Below are positions 1 through 9,028 of a stretch of DNA of 64,000 bases, one piece after another. Numbering within the stretch: the first letter of the stretch is position 1; every line of letters begins with the position of its first letter. The DNA comes from Palleronia sp. THAF1 (lineage in GTDB: Bacteria > Pseudomonadota > Alphaproteobacteria > Rhodobacterales > Rhodobacteraceae): assembly GCF_009363795.1 (NCBI RefSeq), contig NZ_CP045420.1:2275001-2339000 (forward strand), read 5' to 3'. A program made the position numbers and the translations under genes. The notes below the pieces were generated by a model. That model saw nothing but the letters and a program-made list of their open reading frames with translations. It ran no database searches and had not been told where the DNA came from.

Positions 1-1
1 G

Positions 2-394
2 TGGGACGGCGCGCTGATCGTCAAAGGCATTCTGCACACCGAAGACGCCCGCACAGTCGCGCCCCTTGCGGATGCGATCTGGGTGTCGAACCACGGAGGA
101 CGTCAGTTCGAGGCGGCGCCCGCCGCTGCAACGCAGCTTCCCGCGATCCGTGCCGCCTGCCCCGACACGCCTTTGATCGCCGACGGCGGCGTGCGTTCCG
201 GCACAGATATCCTGCGGCTGATCGCGCTTGGAGCCGATTTCGTCATGCTGGGCCGCGCGTTCCACCATGGCCTCGCCGCCCTTGGCCCGAAGGGCATCGA
301 CCACGCCATTCACATCCTGCGCAAAGGCTTGATCGCCGATATGGGCCAGCTTGCCATCGCCACGCCGTTGCAGGTGCGCAATCGATTGAAGTAG
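2..394 (+). CDS. FMN-dependent alpha-hydroxy-acid dehydrogenase, C-terminal part (5' truncated by window)
   Basis: Only the last ~130 residues are in the window; the frame is open from base 2 and stops at 392-394. The text contains VKGILHTEDA, the SNHGGRQ motif (substrate/FMN-binding His-Gly-Gly-Arg), IADGGVRSGTDILRLIALGA and a GRAFHHGLAALG segment, in the order typical of the C-terminal half of the L-lactate dehydrogenase (LldD)/glycolate oxidase TIM barrel. The family oxidises 2-hydroxy acids to 2-oxo acids. Which hydroxy acid cannot be told from this piece. It lies 64 bp upstream of pyruvate carboxylase on the same strand, so an LldD-like role feeding pyruvate is attractive but is inference. 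Confidence 0.9.
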   Translation, partial: WDGALIVKGILHTEDARTVAPLADAIWVSNHGGRQFEAAPAAATQLPAIRAACPDTPLIADGGVRSGTDILRLIALGADFVMLGRAFHHGLAALGPKGIDHAIHILRKGLIADMGQLAIATPLQVRNRLK

Positions 395-458
395 GTGCAT
401 TGCCTATACGATGTTAGCGCCCTACCGTCATGCTGCACCTGCACAACAAGGCGGCCCC

Positions 459-3400
459 ATGACCGAATTCAAGAAAATCCTCATCGCCAATCGCGGCGAA
501 ATCGCCATCCGCGTCATGCGCGCGGCCAACGAGCTGGGCAAGCGCACCGTCGCTGTCTACGCGGCCGAGGACAAGCTGTCGCTGCACCGCTTCAAGGCGG
601 ACGAGGCGTATCAGATCGGCGAAGGCCTGGGCCCGGTCGCCGCCTATCTGTCGATCGAGGAAATCATCCGCGTCGCCCGCGCCTGCGGCGCCGACGCAAT
701 CCATCCGGGCTATGGCCTGCTGTCCGAAAACCCCGATTTCGTGGACGCCTGCACCGACGCCGGGATCACCTTCATCGGTCCCAAGGCCGAAACTATGCGC
801 CAGTTGGGCGACAAGGCCAGCGCGCGCCGCGTGGCGATCGAGGCCGGCGTGCCGGTCGTGCCCGCCTCCGAAGTCCTGACCGACGACATGGATGCCGCTC
901 GCGCCGCCGCAGAAGAGGTCGGCTACCCGATCATGCTCAAGGCGTCATGGGGCGGCGGCGGGCGCGGGATGCGTCCGATCATGGGGCCGGACGAGCTGGA
1001 GGAAAAGGTCCTAGAGGGCCGCCGCGAGGCCGAGGCCGCCTTCGGCAATGGCGAGGGCTATCTGGAGAAGATGATCCTGCGCGCCCGTCACGTGGAGGTG
1101 CAGATCCTGGGCGACAGTCACGGCGCGATCTACCACCTGTGGGAACGCGACTGTTCCGTCCAGCGCCGCAACCAGAAAGTCGTCGAGCGCGCGCCCGCGC
1201 CGTATCTGTCCGGCGCCCAGCGAGAAAAGATCTGCAACCTTGGCAAGAAGATCGCCGAGCATGTGGGCTACGAGTGCGCCGGCACCATCGAATTCCTGAT
1301 GGATATGGACACGGGAGAGTTCTTCTTCATCGAGGTGAACCCCCGCGTTCAAGTCGAACACACCGTGACCGAAGAGGTCACCGGCATCGACATCGTCCGC
1401 GCCCAGATCCTGATCGCCGAGGGCAAGTCGCTGATCGAGGCGACCGGCACCGCCAGCCAGTACGACGTGAAACTCGACGGCCACGCTATTCAATGCCGGA
1501 TCACCTCTGAGGACCCGACCAACAACTTCATCCCCGACTACGGCCGCATCACCGCCTACCGTGGGGCCACCGGCATGGGTATCCGTCTGGACGGCGGCAC
1601 CGCCTATTCGGGCGCGGTCATCACCCGTTACTACGATTCGCTGCTGGAAAAGGTCACCGCTTGGGCGCCCACGCCCGAGGCCGCGATCAAGCGGATGGAC
1701 CGGGCCCTGCGCGAGTTCCGAATCCGGGGCGTCAGCACGAACATCGACTTCGTGATCAACCTGCTGCGCCACCCGATCTTCCTGTCGAACGAATACCACA
1801 CCAAGTTCATCGACCAGACGCCGGAGCTGTTCCACTTCAAGGCACGCCGCGACAGGGCGACCAAGATCCTGAACTACGTCGCCGACATCACGGTCAACGG
1901 CCACCCCGAGACCGAGAACCGCGCGATGCCGCCTGCAGAGGCGCGTCTGCCCATACCGCCGAAGAACCGTACCGATGGCCCGGCGTCCGGGACCCGGCAG
2001 TTGCTTGATGACTTCGGCCCGCAATCCGTGGCCGACTGGCTGGCCGACCAGCCGCAACTACTCATCACCGACACCACCATGCGCGACGGCCACCAGTCGC
2101 TGATCGCCACCCGCATGCGCTCGATTGACATGATCCGCGTGGCACCGACCTATGCGCATAACCTGTCGCAGCTGTTCAGTGTCGAATGCTGGGGGGGTGC
2201 TACCTTCGATGTGGCCTACCGCTTCCTGCAGGAATGCCCTTGGCAGCGCCTGCGCGACCTGCGCGCCGCGATGCCCAACATCATGACGCAGATGCTTCTG
2301 CGCGGTTCTAACGGCGTGGGCTACACGAACTATCCCGACAACGTGGTGCAGGCCTTCGTGGCGCAGGCGGCCAAGTCGGGCATCGATGTGTTCCGCGTGT
2401 TTGACAGCCTCAACTGGGTCGAGAACATGCGCGTGTCGATGGATGCCGTTATCGAGGCCAACAAGATCTGCGAAGGCACCGTGTGCTACACCGGCAATCT
2501 GATGGACCCGGACCGCGACAAGTATGACCTTAAATACTACGTCGACACCGCACAGCAATTGAAAGCCGCAGGCGCACATATCCTTGGCGTGAAAGACATG
2601 GCTGGGCTGATGAAGCCCGCAGCCGCGCGCATCCTGTTCAAGGCACTGAAGGAAGAGGTCGGGCTGCCGATTCACTTCCACACCCACGACACCGCCGGTA
2701 TTGCCTGCGGCACCATCCTTGCCGCCGCCGACGCGGGGGTCGATGCCGTGGACTGTGCGATGGACTCACTATCGGGCAACACGTCGCAAGCGACCCTTGG
2801 CACCGTGGTCGAAGCTCTGCGCGGATCCGAGCGTGACACCGGCCTGGATATCGACGCGATCCGCGAGATCTCCAACTACTGGGAAAGCGTGCGCGACCAC
2901 TACGCCGCGTTCGAAAGCGGCCTGCAGGCCCCCGCGTCAGAGGTTTATCTGCATGAGATGCCCGGCGGCCAGTTCACCAACCTCAAGGGTCAGGCCCGTG
3001 CCATGGGATTAGAGGAGCGCTGGCACGAGGTGGCCCATACCTACGCCGAGGTAAACCAGATGTTCGGCGACATCGTGAAGGTCACGCCGTCGTCCAAGGT
3101 CGTGGGCGACATGGCACTGATGATGGTGAGCCAAGGCCTGACCCGCGAGCAGGTCGAGGACCCGAAAGTCGAAGTCAGCTTCCCCGACTCGGTCATCGAC
3201 ATGATGCGCGGCGCTTTGGGCCAGCCTCCGGGCGGGTGGCCGGATGCGATCCAGAAGAAGGTGCTGAAGGGCGAGAAACCCTTGACCGAGCGCCCCGGTC
3301 TGGCACTGGACCCGGTGGATCTGGAATCCGCCCGCGCCGAGGCGTCAGAGAAGTGCGGCGGTGTGGAAATCGATGACGAGGACCTCATGGGATACCTGAT

Positions 3401-3902
3401 GTATCCGAAGGTCTTCACCGATTACCGTCTTCGGAACGAGGAATACGGACCGGTCCGCACCCTGCCCACGCACACTTTCTTCTACGGTATGGAGCCGGGC
3501 GAAGAGATCACGGCCGAAATCGACCCCGGAAAGACGCTGGAGATCCGCTGTCAGGCGCTGGGCGGCACCGACGACAAGGGAGAGGTCCGCGTCTTTTTCG
3601 AACTGAACGGCCAGCCTCGCACAGCCCGCGTGCCGAACCGCAAGTTGGCGGGCACCTCCGCCGTTCGTCCCAAGGCAGAGCTGGGCAACGCCAACCACGT
3701 GGGCGCGCCGATGCCGGGGGTGGTCGCCTCGGTCGCGGCCGAAGCAGGCAAGAAGGTGAAACAGGGCGATCTTTTGCTGACCATCGAGGCGATGAAGATG
3801 GAATCCGGCCTGCACGCCGACCGCGATGCCACGATCAAGGCCGTTCACGTCACCCCTGGCGCGCAGATCGACGCGAAGGATTTGCTGATCGAACTCGAAT
3901 AA
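459..3902 (+). CDS. pyc: pyruvate carboxylase
   Basis: 1147-residue single-chain enzyme that carboxylates pyruvate to oxaloacetate using ATP, bicarbonate and biotin (anaplerosis). Domains read in order: biotin carboxylase at about 1-450 (KILIANRGEIAIRV, HPGYGLLSENP, the Gly-rich KASWGGGGRGMR loop, EVNPRVQVEHTVTE); carboxyltransferase from about 530 (LLITDTTMRDGHQS, with the FHTHDTAG metal-ligand segment); C-terminal biotinyl domain with the IEAMKMES motif, biotin Lys near 1113. Length is normal for the family. I chose the ATG at 459 because MTEFKKILIANRGE is the usual N-terminus; an in-frame ATG 48 bp upstream would add a non-conserved 16-residue tail. Confidence 0.98.
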   Translation: MTEFKKILIANRGEIAIRVMRAANELGKRTVAVYAAEDKLSLHRFKADEAYQIGEGLGPVAAYLSIEEIIRVARACGADAIHPGYGLLSENPDFVDACTDAGITFIGPKAETMRQLGDKASARRVAIEAGVPVVPASEVLTDDMDAARAAAEEVGYPIMLKASWGGGGRGMRPIMGPDELEEKVLEGRREAEAAFGNGEGYLEKMILRARHVEVQILGDSHGAIYHLWERDCSVQRRNQKVVERAPAPYLSGAQREKICNLGKKIAEHVGYECAGTIEFLMDMDTGEFFFIEVNPRVQVEHTVTEEVTGIDIVRAQILIAEGKSLIEATGTASQYDVKLDGHAIQCRITSEDPTNNFIPDYGRITAYRGATGMGIRLDGGTAYSGAVITRYYDSLLEKVTAWAPTPEAAIKRMDRALREFRIRGVSTNIDFVINLLRHPIFLSNEYHTKFIDQTPELFHFKARRDRATKILNYVADITVNGHPETENRAMPPAEARLPIPPKNRTDGPASGTRQLLDDFGPQSVADWLADQPQLLITDTTMRDGHQSLIATRMRSIDMIRVAPTYAHNLSQLFSVECWGGATFDVAYRFLQECPWQRLRDLRAAMPNIMTQMLLRGSNGVGYTNYPDNVVQAFVAQAAKSGIDVFRVFDSLNWVENMRVSMDAVIEANKICEGTVCYTGNLMDPDRDKYDLKYYVDTAQQLKAAGAHILGVKDMAGLMKPAAARILFKALKEEVGLPIHFHTHDTAGIACGTILAAADAGVDAVDCAMDSLSGNTSQATLGTVVEALRGSERDTGLDIDAIREISNYWESVRDHYAAFESGLQAPASEVYLHEMPGGQFTNLKGQARAMGLEERWHEVAHTYAEVNQMFGDIVKVTPSSKVVGDMALMMVSQGLTREQVEDPKVEVSFPDSVIDMMRGALGQPPGGWPDAIQKKVLKGEKPLTERPGLALDPVDLESARAEASEKCGGVEIDDEDLMGYLMYPKVFTDYRLRNEEYGPVRTLPTHTFFYGMEPGEEITAEIDPGKTLEIRCQALGGTDDKGEVRVFFELNGQPRTARVPNRKLAGTSAVRPKAELGNANHVGAPMPGVVASVAAEAGKKVKQGDLLLTIEAMKMESGLHADRDATIKAVHVTPGAQIDAKDLLIELE

Positions 3903-3908
3903 GCCAAT

Positions 3909-3942
3909 GACCGCCGGTTTGACGTAGATCAAATCGGCGGTC
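3909..3942 (+). promoter_or_regulatory. FNR/FnrL-type box inside a long inverted repeat
   Basis: TTGAC-GTAG-ATCAA at 3919-3932 matches the FNR/FnrL half-site pattern TTGAY-N4-ATCAA. It is the centre of a nearly perfect 15-bp-per-arm inverted repeat (3909-3923 with 3928-3942). It lies about 55 bp upstream of the ATG of the cytochrome c lipoprotein, where oxygen-responsive activators bind in alphaproteobacteria. The GC-rich outer arms could also serve as a transcription-ending hairpin behind pyc, but no T-tract follows. Confidence 0.6.
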
Positions 3943-3987
3943 GCTGCGGTGTGCTTCAGATGGTGAAAATCCATAAGGAGCAGTTCG

Positions 3988-4407
3988 ATGATCGCAGCCC
4001 GCTACTTTCCCGTCCTCGCCCTGACGCTTGCCGCCTGCACACCGGCGTTGGAGTCAGAGGTCTCGCGCGACCTGCCGTCGGGCAAGGTGCTTTACACGCA
4101 AAGCTGTTCCGGCTGCCATGGCGCGTCCGGTCGGGGCGACGGACCGATGGCAGCCGATCTAACCCGCACCCCCGCTGACCTGACGACTCTGGCAGCGGAT
4201 TGGCAGGAATACCCACAAACGCATGTCATGGGCTACGTAGACGGCTATTTCCGCGACGGCACGGCGGGTGAAGTCATGCCGGCGTTCGGCAGCGGCATGG
4301 CCGATGGCCCGCTCGTTCCATTCGACGCGGGCGACGGCGTGATGTCGCCCACGCCCCAAGCGCTGATCCGAATCGCCGATTACGTCGAGACGTTGCAGGT
4401 CCGCTAG
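3988..4407 (+). CDS. mono-haem c-type cytochrome lipoprotein
   Basis: 139 residues. The N-terminus is a lipoprotein signal (hydrophobic stretch then a LAAC lipobox at about residues 14-17), so the mature protein is probably anchored in the periplasm. A single CXXCH haem motif (CSGCHG, about residue 36) is followed by a VMPAFG segment whose Met is the likely distal haem ligand. Size and layout fit a small class I cytochrome c acting as an electron carrier. It is preceded by an FNR-type box, suggesting induction at low oxygen. The redox partner is unknown; no oxidase genes are nearby. Confidence 0.9.
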   Translation: MIAARYFPVLALTLAACTPALESEVSRDLPSGKVLYTQSCSGCHGASGRGDGPMAADLTRTPADLTTLAADWQEYPQTHVMGYVDGYFRDGTAGEVMPAFGSGMADGPLVPFDAGDGVMSPTPQALIRIADYVETLQVR

Positions 4408-4461
4408 CTCTGGACGGCGCGACGGTTCGGGCCACCTGATGCGACAACACAGGAGAGCATC

Positions 4462-5493
4462 ATGACCAACGCCCGCAGTATTCACCTCGCCTCGCGCCCC
4501 AAGGGCGCCCCCACCGCAGAGAACTTCCGGCTGGAAGTGCACGATCTGCCCGACCCGAGTGACGGCGAAGTCAGCCTGCGCGTAATCTGGCTATCGCTCG
4601 ATCCTTACATGCGCGGTCGGATGGACGATGGCCCGTCCTACGCCGAGCCGATCAAGGTTGACGGTGTCATGGGCGGGCAAACCGTCGCCGAAGTCATCGC
4701 GTCGAAAGCCGACGGCTTCGCGACGGGCGATATCGTCACCGGCATGACCGGGTGGACCACCCATGCGACGATGCCTGCCGACGGGCTGCGCAAGCTGAAC
4801 CCCGATCAGGCCCCGGTGCAGACCTCGCTGGGCGTTCTGGGGATGCCCGGAATGACCGCGTGGACGGGGATTTCCGAACTGATCGGCGCGAAAGAGGGCG
4901 AGACCATCGTGATCTCTGCCGCCACGGGTGCCGTCGGCGCGGTCGCGGGCCAGATCGCCAAGGCGCGTGGGTGCCGCGTGATCGGCGTCGCGGGTGGGCC
5001 AGAGAAGTGCAGTTTCGCCACCGACACGCTGGGCTATGACGCCTGCATCGACCACTACGCGATGGACGACGGCAAAGCGATGGCCAAGGCGCTGTCCGAG
5101 CAGGCCCCGAACGGCATCGACGGTTACTTCGAGAACGTCGGCGGCAAGACCACCGCAGGAGTCATCCCGAACATGGCTCTGAACGGTCGGATCGCAGTGT
5201 GCGGCATGGTCGCTTGGTACAACGGCGCGAACATGGATCAGACGATCCCTCTGCCCCTTGTCTGGCGCACGATCCTGACCAAGCGCGTGACCGTGCGCGG
5301 CTTCATCGTGTCCGATCACTGGGATCGCTTCGACGCCTTCCTGTCCGAAGTTGCGCCGCTGGTGCAGTCCGGCAAGCTGACATGGCGCGAAGACGTGACC
5401 GAGGGGCTGGAAAACGCGCCAGAGACCTTCATGGGCATGCTGACGGGCGATAATTTCGGCAAGACCCTGATCCGAGTTGGCGACGACGCGTAG
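4462..5493 (+). CDS. NADP-dependent oxidoreductase, MDR superfamily (CurA/YncB-like)
   Basis: 343 residues of the zinc-independent medium-chain dehydrogenase/reductase type related to leukotriene-B4/prostaglandin reductases. Visible features are the LSLDPYMRGRMDD segment, a GMPGMTAWTG motif, and a Rossmann nucleotide site AATGAVGAVAGQIAKARG followed by VIGVAGG. There are no structural zinc cysteines. The family reduces alpha,beta-unsaturated ketones and aldehydes with NADPH. The true substrate cannot be read. It is monocistronic, with an AGGAGA-like ribosome site before the ATG. It is not the AcuI acryloyl-CoA reductase type as far as I can tell. Confidence 0.9.
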   Translation: MTNARSIHLASRPKGAPTAENFRLEVHDLPDPSDGEVSLRVIWLSLDPYMRGRMDDGPSYAEPIKVDGVMGGQTVAEVIASKADGFATGDIVTGMTGWTTHATMPADGLRKLNPDQAPVQTSLGVLGMPGMTAWTGISELIGAKEGETIVISAATGAVGAVAGQIAKARGCRVIGVAGGPEKCSFATDTLGYDACIDHYAMDDGKAMAKALSEQAPNGIDGYFENVGGKTTAGVIPNMALNGRIAVCGMVAWYNGANMDQTIPLPLVWRTILTKRVTVRGFIVSDHWDRFDAFLSEVAPLVQSGKLTWREDVTEGLENAPETFMGMLTGDNFGKTLIRVGDDA

Positions 5494-5548
5494 ATTTCCC
5501 CTTGCGGCCCGCGTGCGGAGATTCTACATCGCGCTCACTCATTGGCAC

Positions 5549-5623
5549 GCGGGCGTAGCTCAGGGGTAGAGCATAACCTTGCCAAGGTTAGGGTCGGGCG
5601 TTCGAATCGCCTCGCCCGCTCCA
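5549..5623 (+). tRNA. tRNA-Gly (GCC), copy 1
   Basis: The cloverleaf folds cleanly: acceptor stem GCGGGCG (5549-5555) pairs with CGCCCGC (5613-5619), the anticodon loop TTGCCAA is closed by TAACC/GGTTA with anticodon GCC at 5581-5583, and the T-arm contains GTTCGAATC. The CCA end is encoded (5621-5623). Confidence 0.97.
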
Positions 5624-5645
5624 ATGAGATAGCCTCCGATGGCAT

Positions 5646-5720
5646 GCGGGCGTAGCTCAGGGGTAGAGCATAACCTTGCCAAGGTTAGGGTCGGGCGTTC
5701 GAATCGCCTCGCCCGCTCCA
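5646..5720 (+). tRNA. tRNA-Gly (GCC), copy 2
   Basis: Identical in sequence to the copy 97 bp upstream (acceptor, anticodon and T-arm all the same; anticodon GCC at 5678-5680; encoded CCA at 5718-5720). The 22-bp spacer shows no promoter, so the two are probably co-transcribed and processed from one precursor. Confidence 0.97.
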
Positions 5721-5851
5721 TCGGAACCTCTTCACTTTTTCCTCAAGTGATCGCCCTATCTTGCAACGGGCTGATTAGAGCGCTGGCGGCTATGCCATTC
5801 TGCAAACCCAGCTTAATCGAAATCGGCGTGCGCGCGGGATCGCTCCGAGGG

Positions 5852-7543
5852 CTATCCTCCCTTTCGCCCAATCATCTCGAACCGGTCCACGTCCACCATC
5901 CCAAGATCGGTGATCTTAAGATGCGGGATCACCGGCAGAGCGATAAAGGCAAGTTGCAGGAACGGCTCGTTCAGGACCACGCCCAAGCCTTTGGCCGCAG
6001 TGCGCAACGCTTCGAGTGATGCGCGCACCTCCTCAAAGGGCCGCTCGCTCATCAGCCCGGCGACGGGCAACGCAAGCTCGGCCAGAACCACGCCGCCGTC
6101 CACCACGCAGAACCCGCCCTCGATCTGGTCAAGCCGGGTCGCGGCCAAGGCCATGTCGTCATAGTCCGCACCCACGACGATCAGGTTGTGGTGGTCGTGG
6201 CACACGGTCGAGGCGATCGCCCCGCGCTGCATCCCGAAGCCACGCACGAAGCCGTTGGCGTGACCGCCGGATCGTCCGTGCCGCTCGATCACCGTCACGC
6301 GCGCAAGGTCACGCGCGGGGTCGGGCCGTTGGTCGCCATCCGTCGCGGGGATCTCTTCCGTCAGGTGGTCCGTCAGGATCTGCCCCTCGTTGATGCCGAT
6401 CACCGGAACCGGACCGCTTCCGGAATGGCGGAACATATCGGCGGAAATTGCGGGCACCTGCACGGAACTGCGTCCGATGACGGGCCCCGCCTGCCGTGTC
6501 TCTCCGGGCAACTCCGCGCCACCGGACCAGACCGCCTGCGCATCGCACATGGCCAAAGACCCCACGGCCACGATGTCCGCCCGCTTGCCCGGTGCGATCT
6601 GGCCGCGATCCTTCAGTCCGAACGCCTCTGCGCCCGACAAGGACGCCACGCGGTAGGCGACCAGCGGGTCCACCCCGCCTGCGATGGCGGTCCGGATCAT
6701 ATGATCAAGATGCCCCTCTTCGCCGATATCCAGCGGGTTCCGGTCGTCCGTGCAGAAAGCCAGATAGGGCGACAGCCGCTCGGTCATCAGGGGCAGCAGG
6801 GCGTGTAGATCCTTCGACACCGAGCCTTCCCGGATCAGGATCCGCATCCCCTTGCGCAGCTTCTCGCGCGCTTCCTCGGCGCTGGTCGCTTCGTGCTCGG
6901 TGCGGATACCGGCGGCGACGTAGGCATTCAGGTGGCGCCCCGACAGTAGCGGCGCGTGACCGTCGATATGCCGTTCGGCGAATGCGCCTAGCTTGGCCAT
7001 GCAGCCTGCATCTCCGCCGACGACGCCCGGATAATTCATGAACTCCGCCAGCCCCAGCGCGCGGGGGTGGTCCGCCAGAGCCGCGAGCGCCTCTGCATCA
7101 ATCCGCGCGCCGGATGTCTCCAGATGCGAAGACGGCACGCAGGACGACAGCATCACCCGAATGTCGATGGCGCTTTGGCCCGCTTGCTCCAATGCCCATT
7201 CCAAAGCCTCGACGCCCAGCACGTTGGCAATCTCATGCGGATCCCAGATTGCAGTCGTCGTGCCGCGCGGCCCGACGCAACGGGCGAATTCGGACGGCGT
7301 GACCAGCGACGATTCGATATGCAGGTGCGTGTCGATGAAACCGGGCACCAAGGTCAGCCCGGTCACGTCGCGCACCGGTCCGTCGCAGTCGTGCCCGACG
7401 CTGGCAATCACGCCACCAACGATTCCCACGTCACCTGGAACCAGATCACCCGTGACCACGTCCAGAACCGTGCCGCCGCGCAGCACCACGTCGGCGTGGG
7501 CATCGCCACGCGCCACGGCGATCAGATGTGGCAGATCAGACAT
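5852..7543 (-). CDS. ade: adenine deaminase
   Basis: 563 residues; hydrolyses adenine to hypoxanthine and ammonia in purine salvage. Amidohydrolase signatures are visible: the metal-binding [11 protein letters not shown] near residue 75, [10 protein letters not shown], a [16 protein letters not shown] segment, and the C-terminal [16 protein letters not shown] and [13 protein letters not shown] blocks characteristic of the Ade family. The ATG at 7543 starts MSDLPHL; upstream codons in frame lie in tadA and are not conserved. It follows tadA by 28 bp on the same strand, so the two form a likely operon of deaminases. Confidence 0.95.
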   Translation of the reverse strand: MSDLPHLIAVARGDAHADVVLRGGTVLDVVTGDLVPGDVGIVGGVIASVGHDCDGPVRDVTGLTLVPGFIDTHLHIESSLVTPSEFARCVGPRGTTTAIWDPHEIANVLGVEALEWALEQAGQSAIDIRVMLSSCVPSSHLETSGARIDAEALAALADHPRALGLAEFMNYPGVVGGDAGCMAKLGAFAERHIDGHAPLLSGRHLNAYVAAGIRTEHEATSAEEAREKLRKGMRILIREGSVSKDLHALLPLMTERLSPYLAFCTDDRNPLDIGEEGHLDHMIRTAIAGGVDPLVAYRVASLSGAEAFGLKDRGQIAPGKRADIVAVGSLAMCDAQAVWSGGAELPGETRQAGPVIGRSSVQVPAISADMFRHSGSGPVPVIGINEGQILTDHLTEEIPATDGDQRPDPARDLARVTVIERHGRSGGHANGFVRGFGMQRGAIASTVCHDHHNLIVVGADYDDMALAATRLDQIEGGFCVVDGGVVLAELALPVAGLMSERPFEEVRASLEALRTAAKGLGVVLNEPFLQLAFIALPVIPHLKITDLGMVDVDRFEMIGRKGG

Positions 7544-7571
7544 CGGCGTTCCTTCATCTTGTCGAAAACAC

Positions 7572-8021
7572 TCAAAACCGTCGCCCGGCAAAGAAGTCCC
7601 GCAGCAGATCGGCGCTCTCGGTTTCCCCGATCCCGGAATAGACCTCCGGCACCCAATGCGCCTGCGGGTGCGAGAACACCCGCGCGCCCTGCGCCACCCC
7701 ACCCGATTTCGGATCGCTCGCGCCATAATACAGCCGCGCGACGCGGGCCGCCGCGATGACGCCGGCGCAGGCCGCGCAGGGCTCCAGCGTCACGTAAAGC
7801 GATGCGCCGGGCAGCCGTTCCGATCCCAGTGCCGCGCAAGCCGCGCGGATCGCCTGAACCTCTGCGTGAGCGGACGGGTCGCACAGCGCGCGGGTCTCGT
7901 TGCCCGCAAAGGCCAGCACCTCACCTTCGGCAGACACCACGACCGCGCCCACCGGCACCTCTCCGCGGGCGGCGGCGGCGCGGGCCTCTTCCAGCGCAAG
8001 GGACATGAACGGGCTTTGCAT
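7572..8021 (-). CDS. tadA: tRNA-specific adenosine deaminase (TadA-type nucleoside deaminase)
   Basis: 149 residues of the cytidine/deoxycytidylate deaminase fold. Zinc site residues are visible: HAE (His52, Glu54) and PCAAC (Cys82, Cys85). TadA converts A34 of tRNA-Arg(ACG) to inosine and is normally essential. Length is typical. A close paralogue (guanine deaminase type) is possible but the [20 protein letters not shown] start is typical of TadA. The gene diverges from rluB with only 29 bp between the start codons. Confidence 0.93.
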   Translation of the reverse strand: MQSPFMSLALEEARAAAARGEVPVGAVVVSAEGEVLAFAGNETRALCDPSAHAEVQAIRAACAALGSERLPGASLYVTLEPCAACAGVIAAARVARLYYGASDPKSGGVAQGARVFSHPQAHWVPEVYSGIGETESADLLRDFFAGRRF

Positions 8022-8050
8022 TCCCCCGATCTGCGCCTAGCAACGGGGGC

Positions 8051-8902
8051 ATGTCCAGCCCCACCCCAGAAACACCGCCGACCGGCGACCGTATCGCCAA
8101 GGTCATCGCCCGCGCAGGCCGCGCATCGCGCCGCGAGGCAGAGCGCCTGATCGAAAGCGGCCGCGTCACCGTGAACGGCAAGAAGATCGACAGCCCCGCG
8201 CTGAACGTCACGGCCGCGGATCGCATCACGGTGGACGGCGTGGACCTTGCCCCGCCCGACAACCCGCGCGTGTGGCTTTATCACAAGCCCGCCGGTCTGG
8301 TGACGACAGCCAGCGACGAGAAGGGCCGCGAAACGGTGTTCGACGCCCTGCCCGACGATCTGCCCCGCGTGATGAGCGTGGGGCGGTTGGACCTGAACTC
8401 CGAGGGGCTGTTGCTGCTGACCAACGACGGAGAGATCAAGCGCAAGCTGGAACTGCCCAGCACCGGCTGGCTGCGCAAGTATCGCGTGCGGGTGAATGGC
8501 CGTCCGACGATCGAGACGCTGGCGCCCTTGAAAAAGGGGATAGAGATCGACGGCCAGCGCTTTCGCCCGATGGAAGTCACGCTGGACCGTCAGCAGGGCG
8601 CGAATGCGTGGATCACCATCGGCCTGCGCGAAGGCAAGAACCGCGAAATCCGCCGCGCGATGGAGACTGTCGGCCTGCCGGTGAACCGCCTGATCCGCAT
8701 CTCTTTCGGCCCCTTCCGCTTGGGCGATCTGAAGCAGGGCGCGGTGGAAGAGATCAAACCGCGCGTACTGCGCGAACAGCTTGGCCTATCAACCGAGGGG
8801 TTCGCCGAGAAAAAAGAGAAGCCCAACGTGCGACGCGGGAAACCGGGTGGAAAGCCCGGTGGCAAGCCGACTGGGAAACCGCAGGGTAAACCGCGCAAGT
8901 AA
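8051..8902 (+). CDS. rluB: 23S rRNA pseudouridine synthase, RluB/RsuA family
   Basis: 283 residues. An N-terminal S4 RNA-binding domain (RIAKVIARAGRASRREAERL) is followed by the synthase domain with the catalytic motif GRLDLNSEGLLLLTNDG (Asp114) and GLREGKNREIRRAMETVGL. The family isomerises a uridine in 23S rRNA helix 80/PTC region (RluB, U2605) or 16S rRNA (RsuA). The C-terminus is a low-complexity Lys/Gly/Pro tail with repeated GKPGGKP units, common in alphaproteobacterial RluB and presumably RNA-binding. Confidence 0.93.
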   Translation: MSSPTPETPPTGDRIAKVIARAGRASRREAERLIESGRVTVNGKKIDSPALNVTAADRITVDGVDLAPPDNPRVWLYHKPAGLVTTASDEKGRETVFDALPDDLPRVMSVGRLDLNSEGLLLLTNDGEIKRKLELPSTGWLRKYRVRVNGRPTIETLAPLKKGIEIDGQRFRPMEVTLDRQQGANAWITIGLREGKNREIRRAMETVGLPVNRLIRISFGPFRLGDLKQGAVEEIKPRVLREQLGLSTEGFAEKKEKPNVRRGKPGGKPGGKPTGKPQGKPRK

Positions 8903-9028
8903 AAGGCCCGGCGTGATCGGCTGCGGGGATTTCCGTGTCGCGCGTAGACAAACCCGCGCCGTATTTGCCCATTCGCGACGCCGCCAACTCTTCTACACCC
9001 TCCGGAACGATCTTGGAGGAGACCGCCC

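Noticed and set aside
8800-8900. Gly/Lys/Pro repeats at the end of rluB as a mobile or repeat element
   Set aside because: They are in frame, common in alphaproteobacterial RluB tails, and have no flanking signals.
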